DNA from: Callipepla californica brunnescens
Taxonomy: Eukaryota; Chordata; Aves; Galliformes; Odontophoridae
Assembly: GCA_023055505.1 (NCBI GenBank)
Contig: JALIRH010000004.1
Coordinates: forward strand, 37,019,502 to 37,083,501
Reading direction: 5' to 3'
DNA: 64,000 nt
Shown here: positions 1-14,500 of the stretch, in pieces
Position numbering within the stretch: the stretch's first letter is position 1
Layout: each line of letters opens with the position of its first letter
Made by a program: the position numbers and the translations under genes
The notes under the pieces: model-generated
The model's database searches: none
Seen by the model: only the letters and a program-made list of their open reading frames with translations
Told to the model about the DNA's origin: nothing

Positions 1-3000
1 GCCACAGAGCCCACATCCCCATGTTCCACGTTCCCCAACCAGCCCTGACACTGCCCAGCACCAGCAGCAGCTCCAGACATGCACCTTCACAGCACACTCA
101 ACCCCCTGAAAACAAAGCAAGAACCCACAGCTGAACACAAAGCTTCCTGGACGGAAAAGGCCACCTTGCTACTTCCCTAACCAAGAAGATCTGTCTGACA
201 GCCTATCCTCCTTCTGCTAAGCTCAATGGCCCAGGAAAGCTCCTGGCAATGCCTACAAGAAATAACTAAAACCATAGGAAAGGTGTTACAGAATTGCTGA
301 GGCAGGTGAAGAGACAGGCTTCCATGACCCCTATGGTCAGGAAACAGGCTTCCAAATAAGCTCTCTAAGCTTGAAGACAATCACACGCATTTTACTACAT
401 GGAGTTTTTACTAAAATTACTATCACTAAAGTACTTGATAGCGCTGTACTGAAAGTACAGCAGTAACTGCCCTGCTCCCAAATTCTAGCAGAAATTCAAA
501 GCAAGAGACTAAACATCCCTCATTAAGATCAATGTAAGGAAGCCCCATGCGCCATTTGTCCTCTGTCCACCATTACAACACAACAAAACAGAAAGCAGAT
601 GCTGCCTACTGCATGTACGGAATGAGCAAAGTTTTGATAAAATGCCATATACACTGAAAAGAAACCCGTTATTTTTACAATCATTCTGCAGAGACTCTTG
701 TGCTAACATATAAAAACTTCAGTGCGTGGCTTACTTCAATAAAGTGTTAAAATACAGACCATAAAAGGATCCGTGGCAATTACAGGAGTAATAAAAGCCT
801 TCAATACTCCTGAACAAAAAGGGGAGTTCAGAGACACAGAGAGAGAGACTGAAATGACCAAAAAGAAGTTAAGTAGGCCTACATTCAGAAGTGCTAGAGT
901 GCACTGGGGCGTGCACTTATCTGAATGCACACACTCACTTCACAGGACTCAATGTAACCGGTTGTTTGCACCTCCTATAGTGAGCGCCAGCTCCTCAAGT
1001 GCAGCTCCTCAGCTCACACGAAGGTCAAGGGCTGCTGAGGGCACTGGCACTCCTGCTGAACAGGCTCGATGCTTTCTATCACGGCTAGTCGGAGTGGTGT
1101 GTGGGGCAGGAGCCAACAGGCTGCGTGTGGGAAGTGGTGGAGCAGCACTCTGACTGCCAACATGTGTCTCCAAATCCAAACAGTGCTGCTGGAGCTGAGA
1201 ACAGGAGCAGTGGCAGAAACCCATTCTGCCGCGTGCTTCTGGGTGGGTGGGAGAGGGTTAAAGAGAGGGAAAACTGTATATTTGAATAGACAAAATGTCT
1301 CCACCTAAGAAACAAAGCAATAGTGATTTATCTTATTTTCCGATTTGAAGGCCCAAGGCTCTTGTAAAAAAGCCTGCAATCTGATTCAGCACAAATCTGC
1401 AAGCTGAGAAAATTAACTGTGCCTTCCCGGGGAAGGAAGCTGAAGAATTCAAGCATGTAAATAACGCAGGCAGTGACTGGTCGAACTTTTCAAACTAACT
1501 CCTGTGTTTGTGGGGCTTTGCTGGAGTTCAGCTATGCTGGATCAGTGCTGGAGAAATCATCTTTCCATTCCCAAACTTTTGCCATGAAGTCTCAGATGGC
1601 ATGAATTATTAAAAGATTTTTCAAGTTGAGAAATGAGAGTTAAGCTATATTTAAAGTGTTCAGGAGCTGCTCTTCCCTGTTACAAAATAAAAAAAAAGTT
1701 TAAAAACTTCATTATTTTAAAGACCATCTATGATAAAAAAAAAACACTGGGTCCATCCCAGGCATTTTTCCAAATGAATTGTTTCTTCAGTTCAGAGACT
1801 GGAGAACCGTGACTGCTTCTGCTGTAACATAAAAGTATGAAACCTGCTTTATGACCTTCCATTTGTAATCAATACGTGCTGCAAGATTAATGCTTATGCA
1901 GTTGGCATCACTAACAGCAAAGTTTTTCTCCAACATGATGAACTAAACACACAGACTGAAGTCAAATTTCATTTCTAATCCATCCCCACACTGCTAGTGA
2001 AGAAAGGTGGCTCCTGGTTCAAACTGCATTGCTGCAGAGGACCTATGACCTGTGTGGGTTTGGACTGACTTAACCTCCCAGCAGCAGACAAACAGAGTGC
2101 GCTTTTCTGGAGCTTGGATCAATAGCAAAGAGCTGAAATTGCAAACAAACATCTTGAAGGAACACTAATTAGCATAGTTTATGGATAAGAGGGTATATGA
2201 AAACCTCAACAGTTACCTGTCAAGGACCGTTGGCTTGATCTGTAGAAAACACGGTCACTTGAAACACACCCTCAGCCAAGGAACACCCCAGAGTGCAGCA
2301 CCATTTGCTGCAGAGGCACCAATTTGCTGCAAAAGCCTACTGCCGCTGGAGGCAGCTCTTCCTCTGGAGACCCAACCAGCAGGAACCCTCAGTGCTGCAG
2401 GGCCCGGCACGGGAAGCTGCCTGAGCCAGGCAGGTACCAGAGATGCTGTGAGGGAAAGCTCTTCCATCGGAAAATGCTGCTTTGCTGAATCTGAAACATT
2501 CCAGGGCTCGGGCACAGCTGTGCTGGAAGCTGCCTGGCCACTCCTGGGCACACAGAAGTCACCCCATGCAGAAGCCCTGTACTTATACTACCAAATGCAG
2601 GTACATGTTTATGAGACCATTCAAAGGTGTGCAAGATTTAAGGGACTTCAAAAAGGAAATGTATATCCTTTGTCTTCTGGAATTCACATTAAAGCAAGGA
2701 GACTGCAGTTCTTAAAGCCAAGCACTAAAACAAAAAATAAAGTCAGGGTATGAATTCTCTTTCATAGTTGCAGCATTTCACAACCATGCCAAAATCTCTC
2801 ACAGGTCTCTTTGTCAGAAAGGCCTGATTAACAGACCTTAAAATCCCAAACAACGGAAAACTCAAAACAAACTCAATTGTGTGGGACTGTCCACCACAAT
2901 TAATGGCTGATGAAAATACAGAGGGAGCAAATGCAGAGCAGAGTATGAGCTCCTGGCCTGACCAGGGCACAACGGGAGGTGTAGGGAGGGCACAGAAGGG

Positions 3001-4061
3001 GTGACCAAACAGTGTGCCCAGATGATGAGTGACTGAAGCATCTCTACACCCAAGCTAAGGCAACAGTTCTGTGAAAAGCTGCGGCAGGAAGAAATGCAGC
3101 CTTCCTCCTCCTGACCAGCAAGGTGACACCTGAGGAGAGATGGGAGAACACCAGCTCACAGCTTCCTCATGCCTGGGGCTGGCTGTGCATTCAGCACTGC
3201 AGTGGAACTGAACCTCCCAGGAGTGAAGGCACTGCTGCAGGGCCTTCATCGCCAACCCATTCCACAGCTGAATTCCTCTCTGCAGATTCACCTGCACTTC
3301 TGACAACCAGTGAGCTGAAGAGAACACCAAGGAAAACATCAAACCTAGAAAGAATGAGCTGCCCTGTCAAAACAAAGCAGCAGAGCATCCTGCGGGCTGG
3401 GAAACCCACTCACCAAAGCTTCTGAAAAGCAAGAAAAATACAATCATTCTTAAGTTCAAAACAGTAATAGGTGTTCTTGTCTGGCTGGAGTCCACGAAAC
3501 CTTACATCAGCAGCAGCAGGGAATGCTGCTCTTGGAATGTGTGTTCAGCTCCAGAAGCGAGCTGGTCTCAGCCTGAAGCCAGAAGGTGCTGATGGATGCC
3601 CAGCCAAGCTGCAAGGCTCTGATTTGCACCACTTCTTGAGAAGTCAGCTCTGGATGAGGAGCTAACTGAGAGAAAAACTTCAGAGGAATATTTTTTCTGG
3701 GAATACAGTATCCTTCAGTGCTTCAAGATGAGCAGCGCTTCTTCAGGCCAGGCAACCTGGGCTCTCCAGTGGGCAATGGGAGAGCAGAGAGGCGCAGCCC
3801 TCATGCTGCCAGGCAGCTCCTGTGCTCCTCAGCTCTCCAATCCCTGCACTATTGCCAAATCACACTCAGCATTCTGTCCAGCCTGGATGTGAGTGCTGGG
3901 CTGCGTATTCCAGGAGCTGGTACGTACCCAGCGCTGCAGGGAGGCCTCGGTGCTGCGCATCTGCTACTCACGTTACAAATTTTGAGCAATAGGGAAGCAT
4001 TTATATACTGCTGCACCTCTAACACTGCATTTTGTTAACAAGGAAAAAACCCGCATAATCC

Positions 4062-4113
4062 CTGCCAGCAGCTCGCTGGCAGTTAATATCACAATTAGCT
4101 ATCGCCTAGCAAC
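4062..4113. promoter_or_regulatory. Perfect 8-bp hairpin followed by an X-box-like site
   Basis: CTGCCAGC (4062-4069) and GCTGGCAG (4075-4082) form a perfect stem with a 5-nt loop. Nineteen bases further, ATCGCCTAGCAAC (4101-4113) resembles an X-box with its first G replaced by A. No gene signal accompanies them. Confidence 0.25.
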
Positions 4114-4144
4114 AGTCAAGCAAGCTTCCTCTCAAATCAAAGGG

Positions 4145-4161
4145 AAAAAAAAAAAAAAAAA
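4145..4161. repeat. A17 homopolymer
   Basis: Seventeen consecutive A between aggg and ccctg. Simple repeat with no associated element seen. Confidence 0.95.
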
Positions 4162-7100
4162 CCCTGCCAAACTGGCCTAATGACAATACATAAAAAATAA
4201 CTGGAAGGGACGTATTAAGGTATTTCCTGATTTTAATGAAATCTGATTACTTTAGAGATTTTAAAAATACAAACCCATTACTCTATCCTCTCAGATTTTC
4301 CATAACCGACACTACATTATTCTTAAGAAGATTTATGAATTCACAATACTAGTTTTTAATTTATGAAGACTGATCTAATATTCTGGTAATGCTCCTCTTC
4401 CCCCTGCACTTCAGGCTTCTGTTGTCTCTCGGTATCTCTCAGTCACTGCGACAGGCAGCACAGAGACTTGCAGCTCCTGGATGGAAGCTCTCCCGGTTCC
4501 CTCAGGGTGCCTAACACATTTGCGAGTGAATAATAAAGATTCTGATCTCTTGCGCACTCTAAACGAGTTTTCTGTATGTCGGGACTGCCAGAGGGATTAC
4601 ATCTGAATTTTTATTAAAGACAAAAGAAAAGTTGCACAGGAAGGCTATTCACAAATGAAACACCTGAAAATAAAATTTAATGGTACTTTGTGAAGGATAA
4701 AGTGGAAAGTTGGCCAGATCTTTGCATTCCTCAGATAGCCAAAGCCGTTCTCCTGCCACTGTCTCCACTTAAAGTAATTAAGCAAACAAGCAGAGAAGGA
4801 AAAAAAATAGGAATAATAAAAAAAACTCATGTTTTTTAGATGTGGGATGAAAAGGCTGATGCCTGTTCTAAAGAAAAACACAGCCATGTGTTCTTTGGAG
4901 TCCATCAGTGACTCAGTTGTGGCACTTAAGGGACCATTCTCAGTGCTGAAGTGATGATACATGAAGCATCCTCGTCCCCTGGTGCAGCCTTCAGCAAGAG
5001 TTTCAGCCTTCGCAAAGAGTTGAGTATCTATTTGTGGACAACAATGGAAGAACTTTAAAGAAATTTTAATAATATCCTTATTTCAATAGAGTTGTTTCAA
5101 ATGTACGGCTATTTGAAGCATGAAACAGAGAGACAAATACAAATTTGCCACTAATAATCTGTGGTTTGAGTATTTTAACACATTTATTGTGAGCACATTA
5201 TAATTCTAGGCTGAACACTAGAACAGGAAAAAGTCCAGATATATTTACAAATTCATGGGGAAACAACCATCCCACATTACTTTGAATTAAAACAGACTTG
5301 TCTCCAGTGGGAATCAGGAGATACCAGCTATCGGCCTCATATTCTCATCCTGCCTCTACTTCTGAATCACACTGTGACTCCAGGCAAGTCATTTCTTTCT
5401 TCCCCACTTTTATTTTCCTTCTTTTGGGAGAAGCAGAAATATATCCTTACCAACACAGTCTGCATACCTCTGGGAGAAATAAAGAACTGTTAAGTAACAA
5501 CATGTTAGATGAGGAAAAAGTCTTTTGAAGTACATGCAGCTAAAGAAGGAACAAGACAGCACATTTCTACTAGAGGACTGGTTGTTATTTTCCCCTGCTT
5601 TCCTCATTTTCAAATAAGGAAAAACACTGCAGGTCGCTTCACAAACCGTAGGGCTGCCTTTCTCCTTAATCCACAGCTGTTATTACCTGGCTCCTAGGCT
5701 ATTTATCACTGGGTGGAATCCCAATGGCAGTCGGCTGGGAAACTTGAGAGCTGCACACAGCTGCCCATGTGCTATGAAGCATGCCTGCACCAGCTCATGC
5801 AGGCACACAGGGCCAGCCTCCTGAAACCCAGGTGATCCTGAGTGTGGACAGCCAAGGGCCCTGAGACCGCTGCGGCCTGGCCCCTTTGGGCTGCAGCTGC
5901 ATCAAACGCTGACCTGGTCAGTGGGGATCAAAATTTAACACAGCTTAAGATGGCTCAATTCACTTCTGTTACTCTGGTGTTCCATTTACTACAGCTGTAG
6001 AATTCCAGCTGCTCTGCTGGCACACCTGCCTGGATTTCACAGTTCTTTCTGTGTGAGGCTCCCACTTACATTTCCACCCATGACGTGACCAGGGCCCGTC
6101 CATCAGTCAGACTTGAGATAAACAATAGACACATTTCTGCTAGGAACAGTTTGTCATCCATCAGTGAGAATGTACTTCTTGTGAAACACCTTGACGTTAC
6201 CTTGAATATACATGCAGTTATAGACACGGACACAGCAGAGTGAACCTGATCTCCAACAAAACAAGAATAGATGGCAAAAAGGAAGAGGAGGCCTTCAAGT
6301 TTCCCACACAAAATGTTTCTTGCCACTTGCTGAAATTCTTATTTATCTGCTGTGGTGTGACTCCTCATTCCATCAATTTAAGTACCAGCAAAACTCAGAA
6401 CCAAGCATGACCTGCAGGCTGCTGCCAATATGAACTCCCCTCTATCGCTTTCTCAAAGCCAAGGCGTTTACCAGCAGAAATTTTCCATACTTGGTCTTTC
6501 TCATTAATCTTGAATGAATGTGGTTCAGACGATTCAGAACTAATCTGGCTTCTGGAATTACAGAAGCAGAGGACAAAACGAATGTTTAACCTCTCCCCTG
6601 GAACACTTAACCTCTCCCAGATGCTGAGGGTATTTTTCCCAGGGAAGCTTAATGTGCTCAGAGGCTCTGCAGCACGGCACGCTTCTCTGCTGCAGAGATG
6701 TGCAGCATTGGGCTGTGCAACAAACTGCTCAATGAACACACTGGAAAGTTAGGCAAACATAGAAAACGTGATGATAATATTACTAATGGAGAAGTGAAGC
6801 ACTCACAGGCTTGGAGAGCTACAATTACAGTTTTTGATTGCACTTCTTCATGAGTATTGGCTACGAGAGCCCCACACTCAGCAGTCACAGACTTCCCCAT
6901 CCCCCAGAAGAGAACTGCCCGAGGATCGCACTGCACAATGTAAGAAGCGTTCTAAAGTTGAAGGATACACAGTTTGAGGGTGCTTCTGTCATCAGCACAC
7001 AAGTTTAATGTATAAACTTCAAGTGACCCTTAGATATGCAATTTTAGAAAGGAGCTGCTAAGGCATAAAAAACGAGTATCAAAATTTATCTGGTTTCACT

Positions 7101-10100
7101 CGTTCATATTCTTGTAATCACTTAGCTTGAGGAATCCAGAGCTTTGTTTCAGGCCAGGGAAGGGACAGACCAACACACGTGTCACAAAGTTACAGCCTCT
7201 GACAGGGGCTGCTCCGCATCGTGGCCTGGGTGGAAGCAGAATATAGGATTTTTTTGTGTTCAGAAGCACTGTTGAAACCTCACCTAAACCAGTCCTCCCA
7301 CCCAGAGCTGCAGATACCAATCCCATGCACAGGAAAACTTCCCTCAGAGGTATCAATGTTCCCTCTAAGAGTCGGCCACATCAGAGCAGGGACATTCAGA
7401 TCCCAGCCCCTGCTGACCCTTGGCTGGGACCTGAATAGCACCTGTATAGCACCAAACCAACTGCACTCTACTTACTTCCACAGCAGCAAGAATCACAAGC
7501 ATCCAACCCTTCCTATCTTCTGCTGAGGCTTTTCAAAGCAGAGTGATGAAATAATTCATTTCACACGTTCCGCAAATCTAACAGTAAACAAATACTCAGA
7601 GGACTTCATTTTTACTCATTTTTTGAATTATCTGTAGCCACTTTCATCTTGGAAAAAATAAACCTCCCACCTGTAGTGGGAAATAACACTCAGTGTGCAC
7701 CTTTATCCCTAATTCTTAACTCTCAGAACAGCTGTTCAGCCTGTTGAGAATACTAACCCTGTACTTAACAGCATTGTAATAATTTTCTCAAGTTATAGTT
7801 CTACCTGCATGAATGAAGAAACTCACTGAGGAAAAGAAAAGCTGACCTTTCCGTAATTTATAGCAACAACTCACACATCTACTCTTAAGCCAGCAATTCT
7901 TTGCATGACAGATGAAGTTGCATCTTTACCAGGAAGGAGACTATTTTTCCAGAAAATGTCTTATAGTAGTGCTGTTCCAACTAATCTCAGCTTCCTCAGC
8001 AGAATCTGGTGATCTGGTCTATGCTTTCCTCCATCGGCTGCTTCCTCTCATTTGCTTGTACAGAAATTGAAAGTGACCAGTAAGATACTGCTTCAACACT
8101 GTTCTTCACTCCAAGATTTGCAGGAGACAAAGCAGGGGTACAGAAATGAAGGTTGCATGAGGAAACATGGAGGTGGGCATGGCAATTGCTTGTGCTATCT
8201 GATAGGTTTCTCGGAGATTCTGGTTTCTAAATCTCTCCATTATCAGCCACAACTTCACGAAGTGAAAGCTGAAAAAAAAATTGTTGCAAACATGATGAAA
8301 AGCCACAAAGCTGCAAGTAGCTTAATTTACTGCTTCCACGTGGTATATTTAGACAGCAGTTTGGCAATAATCTTGTGGGAAAACACAGAGCCTAGAGAGA
8401 AAGTCTAGGCCACTTATTCTCTCTAGATAAAACCCAAGAAAGTTAAAAAAACAAAATCCAGCATGACAATTTAGAGATCCTCTGTGCTCCTTGCTCAACA
8501 GCTCTGGTTTAACAGCAGAAAACGAGCTTTCTCCTCGCTGAGCTAAGATGATCTGTAAGGTCTACCTGCTTGTGGACAACCCTGAGAAGGAGGTACTCCA
8601 CCAGTGAACAACATCTCTGAGGGCACCAAAGGAAGCTGTTAAGGATGGCCGAGGTTCTGTCAGCTACTGTGTAATTCCCATTCCAATTGACTCAGTATCT
8701 GCCATGTGGTTGCAAAAAAAAACCTCATTAGTATTAACTAGCAAAAAATATGTTCATGAGTGTATCTGCACTCTCACTCTCTCGCTGTAATTAATCCCTG
8801 GAGTAAAGCTGTTCCTCAGATCACCTCAAATATAGAAAATCAATGAGTTAGATTACAGGAAACAATTAATTATGGTTCACTGGTGTTTAGAAAGTGACAC
8901 TGACACCCTGACATCTCCAGATAGTGTTCGTGCCCTCTAAAGCAGCAAATCACAGAAAGTAACAAACTCTGCTTTTCAGATATCAGATGACCTCAAGCTC
9001 GCTCACTCTAGTGAAATGACCCTAATCAGTCATAAATGAATGGGACATAACCTTTTAAACATTAAAGATGCAATTAATTTACAGAGCATCCATTCACTAC
9101 AACCAATTAAGCAAAAATATTTTCTTCACACGTTAATGTAACTTCTGACAAACCATGGGGGAAAAAAATGGAATAAGCTGCTTTGCCACACACCATTCCA
9201 GCTAATTCTCATGCTAGTGACTTCATTCATAACCAGCTCTCTTCTATTCTGTTGCATATAGCATATTGCTGAATTCTCCGGCACACAAACAGCTGTAAGC
9301 AAACATGCATGGACTGGGAAGCAGCAAGTCCATCCCTGTGCAGCCCTGACCCCCCAGCTGCCTGCCATGAGATGCAGCCAGCAGTGCTGCGGCTCCTGGC
9401 TTAGCTGCAGCACACTGAGCTATCAGATCCTTTTGGGAAATCCCTGAGCCTTGATCTTATGTCACAGAGAAACATGAAGTGATAGAGGGTGTGAGCAGAA
9501 ATTGTTGTCATCTCAGCAGCCCCTTTGCCCTTTTGCTTTCCTACTCATCATAAGAGGACTTGCCACACTCTTGCCATTGCTAACCTCAGCCTGAATCTCT
9601 CTCGAAAACCTTTTGAATTTTTCTAATATCTCTATTTCAGAAAGTTTATGGCCAATATTTAGAGCCCTCAGCATCTCAGCACAGGACCACTTTACGTCTA
9701 AAGCCTTATTAACCCAATTAGACAAATTGAATAAAAAATATGAGAGCTTATGTTTCTTCCCCAATCCTCATTCTTGCTTTTTAAGTGGGAACAACAGTGG
9801 CAGGTTCAGCTTTCAGACTCCTCTTTTCTTGGAGGGTGCCTAGAATAGGCTGTGTGGATAGGAAGCACCAGGGTACATTCACCAGGTTGTATGAGAGCAG
9901 CCTAGGAGAACAAAGCCTGAAATTGACAAAATTAACTAGTGCTTTGGATGAGAATTAAAATGGTTTCACACAAGCAAGTCCAAGAAAACAGCTCACCTCC
10001 ATAAACAATGCAGAAATTCCTGTTTATGTATGGAGAAAAACATTCCCCACAAATTAAAGGGAGGTTTACGCAAGCACTTTGCTGCACGTGCAATCCAGCC

Positions 10101-11473
10101 ATGCCTGAGTGGCAAGATGATGCCTGCTGACCTCAGTGCCACGTGAGATGACAGTTTTAAGAACCTGCCTGTGAAAGCACATCGAGCAAGGGCTGGTGTG
10201 AAAGGCAGCAGTATGGGGACCCAGGAGCAAGGCAGTGCTCACTACTTCATTCCGAGACACTCCCCAAACTTACGGGCACAGCCAACTCAAAGCAGCACTT
10301 TCAATACTGCTTACCTGGGTTTTTCACACTGAGAAGCTCCACTGGAAAAGGAAACAAAGGCTGCTAACAGAAGAATTCATGATCTCCACACACTGTTTGA
10401 GAATAAGCCAGCCCAAGAGAGCCACCTTCCATCTTGGGAAGGTCAGAAAGATTCACCACTGCACACAGACTTGCAGACATTTAATATACTAAACAGAAAA
10501 AAAATCGTATGAAACCCACCATGCCTGTAATTCTCCTCTGCAGTTCTCCTTTTTATATTTCTCTTTCAAGACAGAGAAGGAAGGGAATGAGCCTGCTTCT
10601 TCTGCTGTCTCCAAGCAAGCTCCAGCCTTCAGCTCTAGGAACTCACAAGGAAAAGTGGGTGCTTTCAGCAAGATAGCATGGCTCCAGGTCCCCTTTCCTT
10701 TTGGACCAACACGCTGACAGGAGGTGGTGGAGCTGCATGAGCTGCACGAGACAGCAAGAGGCCCTGGGGCTCAGCTCCGCACCAGGGGGTGGCAGGGGGC
10801 TGCTGCCTGTCTCATGGTAACCGGCAGGAAAAGTTTCCCAAAAGGAAAGAAAAGAGTTCAATCGGCCTCCCTTCCTTGGCTCTCCTTCTATAGAATACAA
10901 ATAAGCTTCCTGAGAAACAACAGGCCTTCTGATGAGCCAGGAGCTTTCCTATGGTTCTGTTTGTTTGTTGAAAACACTTTGATTTTGCAGGAAGAGCTAA
11001 CAAATGCTGCTGGAGATCAACTTAGTTAAAGAACCTTAAAAAGCAACAGGACACAGATCTCCTACTTCAGCCACTAAACGGGATTGTCTCACTGGCTCGA
11101 GCAGAACTGTTGAATTACTTCCCCAACAAAAGAAAGGCGCTCTTAGGTCCCATAATCTCATTTCAAATCCTTTTACCCACTCCCTACTCTTTTTGGCCTT
11201 GAAATCACAATCCTCTTTCAGTAATCTCTGCACTAATTGGTGCCAGCGCTCCAGTTCCTCTTGCCATGCTTTCCTCCCTCGCTCCCACATTGTTCAGGTG
11301 CTGAAAAGGACGGTGGGCCAGGGCTCAGCGCCCCTATAATGAGCCTGTTCCTGCAAAGTAACTGTTCATAATTAGCAGGAAGCATTGCATCTTTAAATAG
11401 CACAGCATGAGCTGCAAGGCTCTGCAGAGCCAAAAGAGCACTCTGGCACTGCTTGAGAAGCTCTGGGAGCTCG

Positions 11474-11536
11474 CTGGCAATCTGTAGGCTGGGCACGCTG
11501 CTGTTTGGGGCTGACTGGCCATCTGCAGGCTGGGCA
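11474..11536. repeat. 22-bp direct duplication
   Basis: Units beginning ctggcaatctg (11474-11495) and ctggccatctg (11515-11536) both end aggctgggca and differ at two bases, with a 41-bp period. It looks like a decayed two-copy tandem duplication. Confidence 0.85.
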
Positions 11537-14500
11537 TAAGGGTTTCTGCAGCTGGCCACGGGGAGCCACGTGGTGCCCATGCACCTCCAGCACTTCAGCA
11601 ACGCTGAAAGCAGCATGGTTTGGTCAGGATGGTGATAAGACAGTCTTTGTTTAAGAAATATTTGAGAACACGAATCCCTGAAAAATGGAAAGCAAAGAGG
11701 AGCTTCATGCAAGCCTACTACTTTTCAGCTAATGACTGTGTTTGCAGGTAGTGCTAGAAGGAAATAAAGACTCCTCTCACCAAGTGCTACCAGTGCTCTT
11801 TCTGTAATTGGAAACTTCAGTCCAGCGAGGGCATTAAAAACAAACAAGAAAAGCTATCTCCAGTGGATATTCATTTCCAGCAAACCTAAGGGTAGCATTA
11901 AGCTTTGATTCAGGAAAAATAAACCAAAGGCTTCTAAAGTCCTTCAAGCTGGCAGAATTACATCACAGAGAGACTGCATCAAGTTCTGACACCGAGGTAT
12001 TATGCAGCGCTGTGTCCTGCCTTGAAGCTGAAGGGCAACGAGAAATGCCAGCTGAGGAACCCACACTGCCTGCATCGTACCCCCAAGCAGTGCTCTGAAG
12101 TAGGAATGCAATTGGCAGACTACATCCCCAACCCCACTCACTAACTCACACCCTCAGGCATCTACAATCAGGTACGGTATGAGGAACGCCTTAACAAAGG
12201 ATAAGACACAACTGACACACTTTCCCAAAAGATGCACCATGTGCACGGGGCTCGGTCCTGCAGCAGCTGGCACGACAACACAAGGTCTCGCTGGACACAG
12301 GGAACCCACTGGTGCAACAAGACAATCCCAGAGGCTCCTGTACAAAAAGGTACATCCCTTGGTACTCTCCATCACACACAGTCAGCACCTGGCTGTCACT
12401 GGGGAAGAAAGCACAAGCTGTTACTTCAAGTATCCTCTGGACACAATGTGGGGATGCAACAACCACACAAAAAGATCTCGTCAGTTATTTCCAATCACTC
12501 AAATGGACAGCAGGCTTGAGCACAATGCTGAAGTTCCCCATGATTTTTCTTCATTCGCCCACAGCTCAAGATCAGCGGGAGCCTCAGCGGCTTCCTGTGC
12601 GAGTTTGGGGTGTAAAGAGGCTCAGCTTCATGTACACTCCTGCCCCACAAACATTAAAATCTCTCACCAAAAAGCAACCCCTGGCACAGCACCTTGCTGA
12701 GGCAACAGTGTTCCACATCAGCTGGAACAGGAGCATTTCAATTTCCCATCTCTGGGAAATGCTTTCTGCAGCCCCTCAGTACAGGATCTGTCTCTCACTC
12801 CTGTTTGCCTCTGTGTCAGAATCTGGAGGTGGAAGGCCCTCCTCGGGTCAGCCAATTCTATTTTCTGCCGACAGAAAACTCCTTCCATGGTCCATTTGCT
12901 GAGATCTTATTGAGTCTACTCCTCAGCACTCCAACAGACAGATTTCAAATAATTTCCTTTAAGAGACTAAATCAGTTAATAAGGTCATTATTTGTGCCTG
13001 CTCAGTGACCAAGACAGGCCAGAGCTTATGTATTTGTTTCCTTCTCACAGTGGTGAGTTTTCCACCTGAGTGTCAAAGTCCATTCGCAAAAGCAACACAG
13101 CAGAACCAGGGAGACATCCCCATGACAGCTGAGCTCCTGCCTTCACACAGGGGTTCTGGTAACTTGTTTGCTTCACCAAAACGACTGCCCTTCTCCGTCC
13201 CACTGTAAGTGAGCAAGCAGCCAGCACCAGCCCATGCCAGCAGCCACTTCTCCCCAGCCCTGGAGACTGCTGGGTTGTGCTTGCCCATTTCGGTGTGATT
13301 CCAACTCCCATGCCAGCCCAGGATTAGTAAGGAATTAAGTTAGAGAATAATTAGATTAGGAATAGCCCTACTAACACCGCAGTTGACTACAAAGATGCAG
13401 TTGTTAACTGTGCCATGTGCATCAGCCTACCCCACCAGGCCCATCAGTGCTAGGGAATCACCAAGTTGTAGCAGGCTCCTTTCCCAACTGCAGCTTTACA
13501 CAGCACAGAAAAACCTTTGTATAGCATGGAAGTGATTCGAGAACATGGGTCTGCAAGTCAGGAAACCCTTACAGCAGCTTTAGAGCACTAACCTGCCAAA
13601 ATGCACCTAAATGGTGCCTTCACGCTTCTCTGCGAAGAAACTTTGGGGAGTGAGACAATACAATTTTCCTATCACAGCACTGGGACATCTAATCAGTCTC
13701 AGGAACATGACAGCTCAGCAGCACACGCAGGACTGTTTTAAGAAAGCCTACATCCCTCCTCCAAAAGCCCCAATCCTTTAAAAGATAAACAACCAGAATC
13801 CAATGCACACCATGGCTCCACAAGCATCATCGGTGCAGCTGAAGGGACAGCTTGCTACCATGCAAGGGCACTAAGAGCATCTTGTAAAGACTTTGCAAAG
13901 GGCAAAAAGGAAACACAGGAAGAAGAATGAAAAGAAACAAATACAGAACATAACATTCTGCTGAACAATCAGAAGGTGCTGCTCCCAGGAACCAGCCTGG
14001 GCACCACTGCGTGCTCCATCAGCATACACATGCTTCAGTTGTCTTGTGTTAGCCAGAGGGCCAATTCAGGAGCAAATCCAACCAGCCAGTCAGCAGTGCT
14101 CTCTGGAAAGAAGCACAAATTAGCCCTTGTTTTTCTTTTTCTTTTTTTTTTTTTTCTGTCAGTCACTCAACGCAGAGTGAGCTCCTAAACCTCATGTTCC
14201 AAAGTTAACAGTGCAACTTACTGCCATTTCTTTCAAAGCAGAAACCACTTCTGCCATTTCCAGCAGAAATTTCCATTTTCTTTTTCCCTAAATCTCAGCT
14301 ATTTCTACCTCTGAAGTAAAAAAACAGCAACAGAAAGCAGCAAAAGAAAGATCTACACTGCTTGAGCAGTACAGCTGATTATGGCTCTTCAGCCACCATG
14401 GAATAAATGTGTTTGTATAAAGTCTTCCTCTTACATTATGCTATACTTGCAAGTAGGAAAATAAAAGCTGGCTGTTCCAGAAGCTTTGTTTGTTATTAAT

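Noticed and set aside
2181..2753. 190-codon open frame on the plus strand
   Set aside because: No recognisable domain, signal peptide or splice context. It is in the intron of FOXN3 and of a size expected among many chance frames.
12179..12902. Overlapping plus-strand open frames of 173 and 196 codons
   Set aside because: Two frames are open simultaneously over the same DNA, neither with a domain, which points to a local paucity of stops rather than coding.
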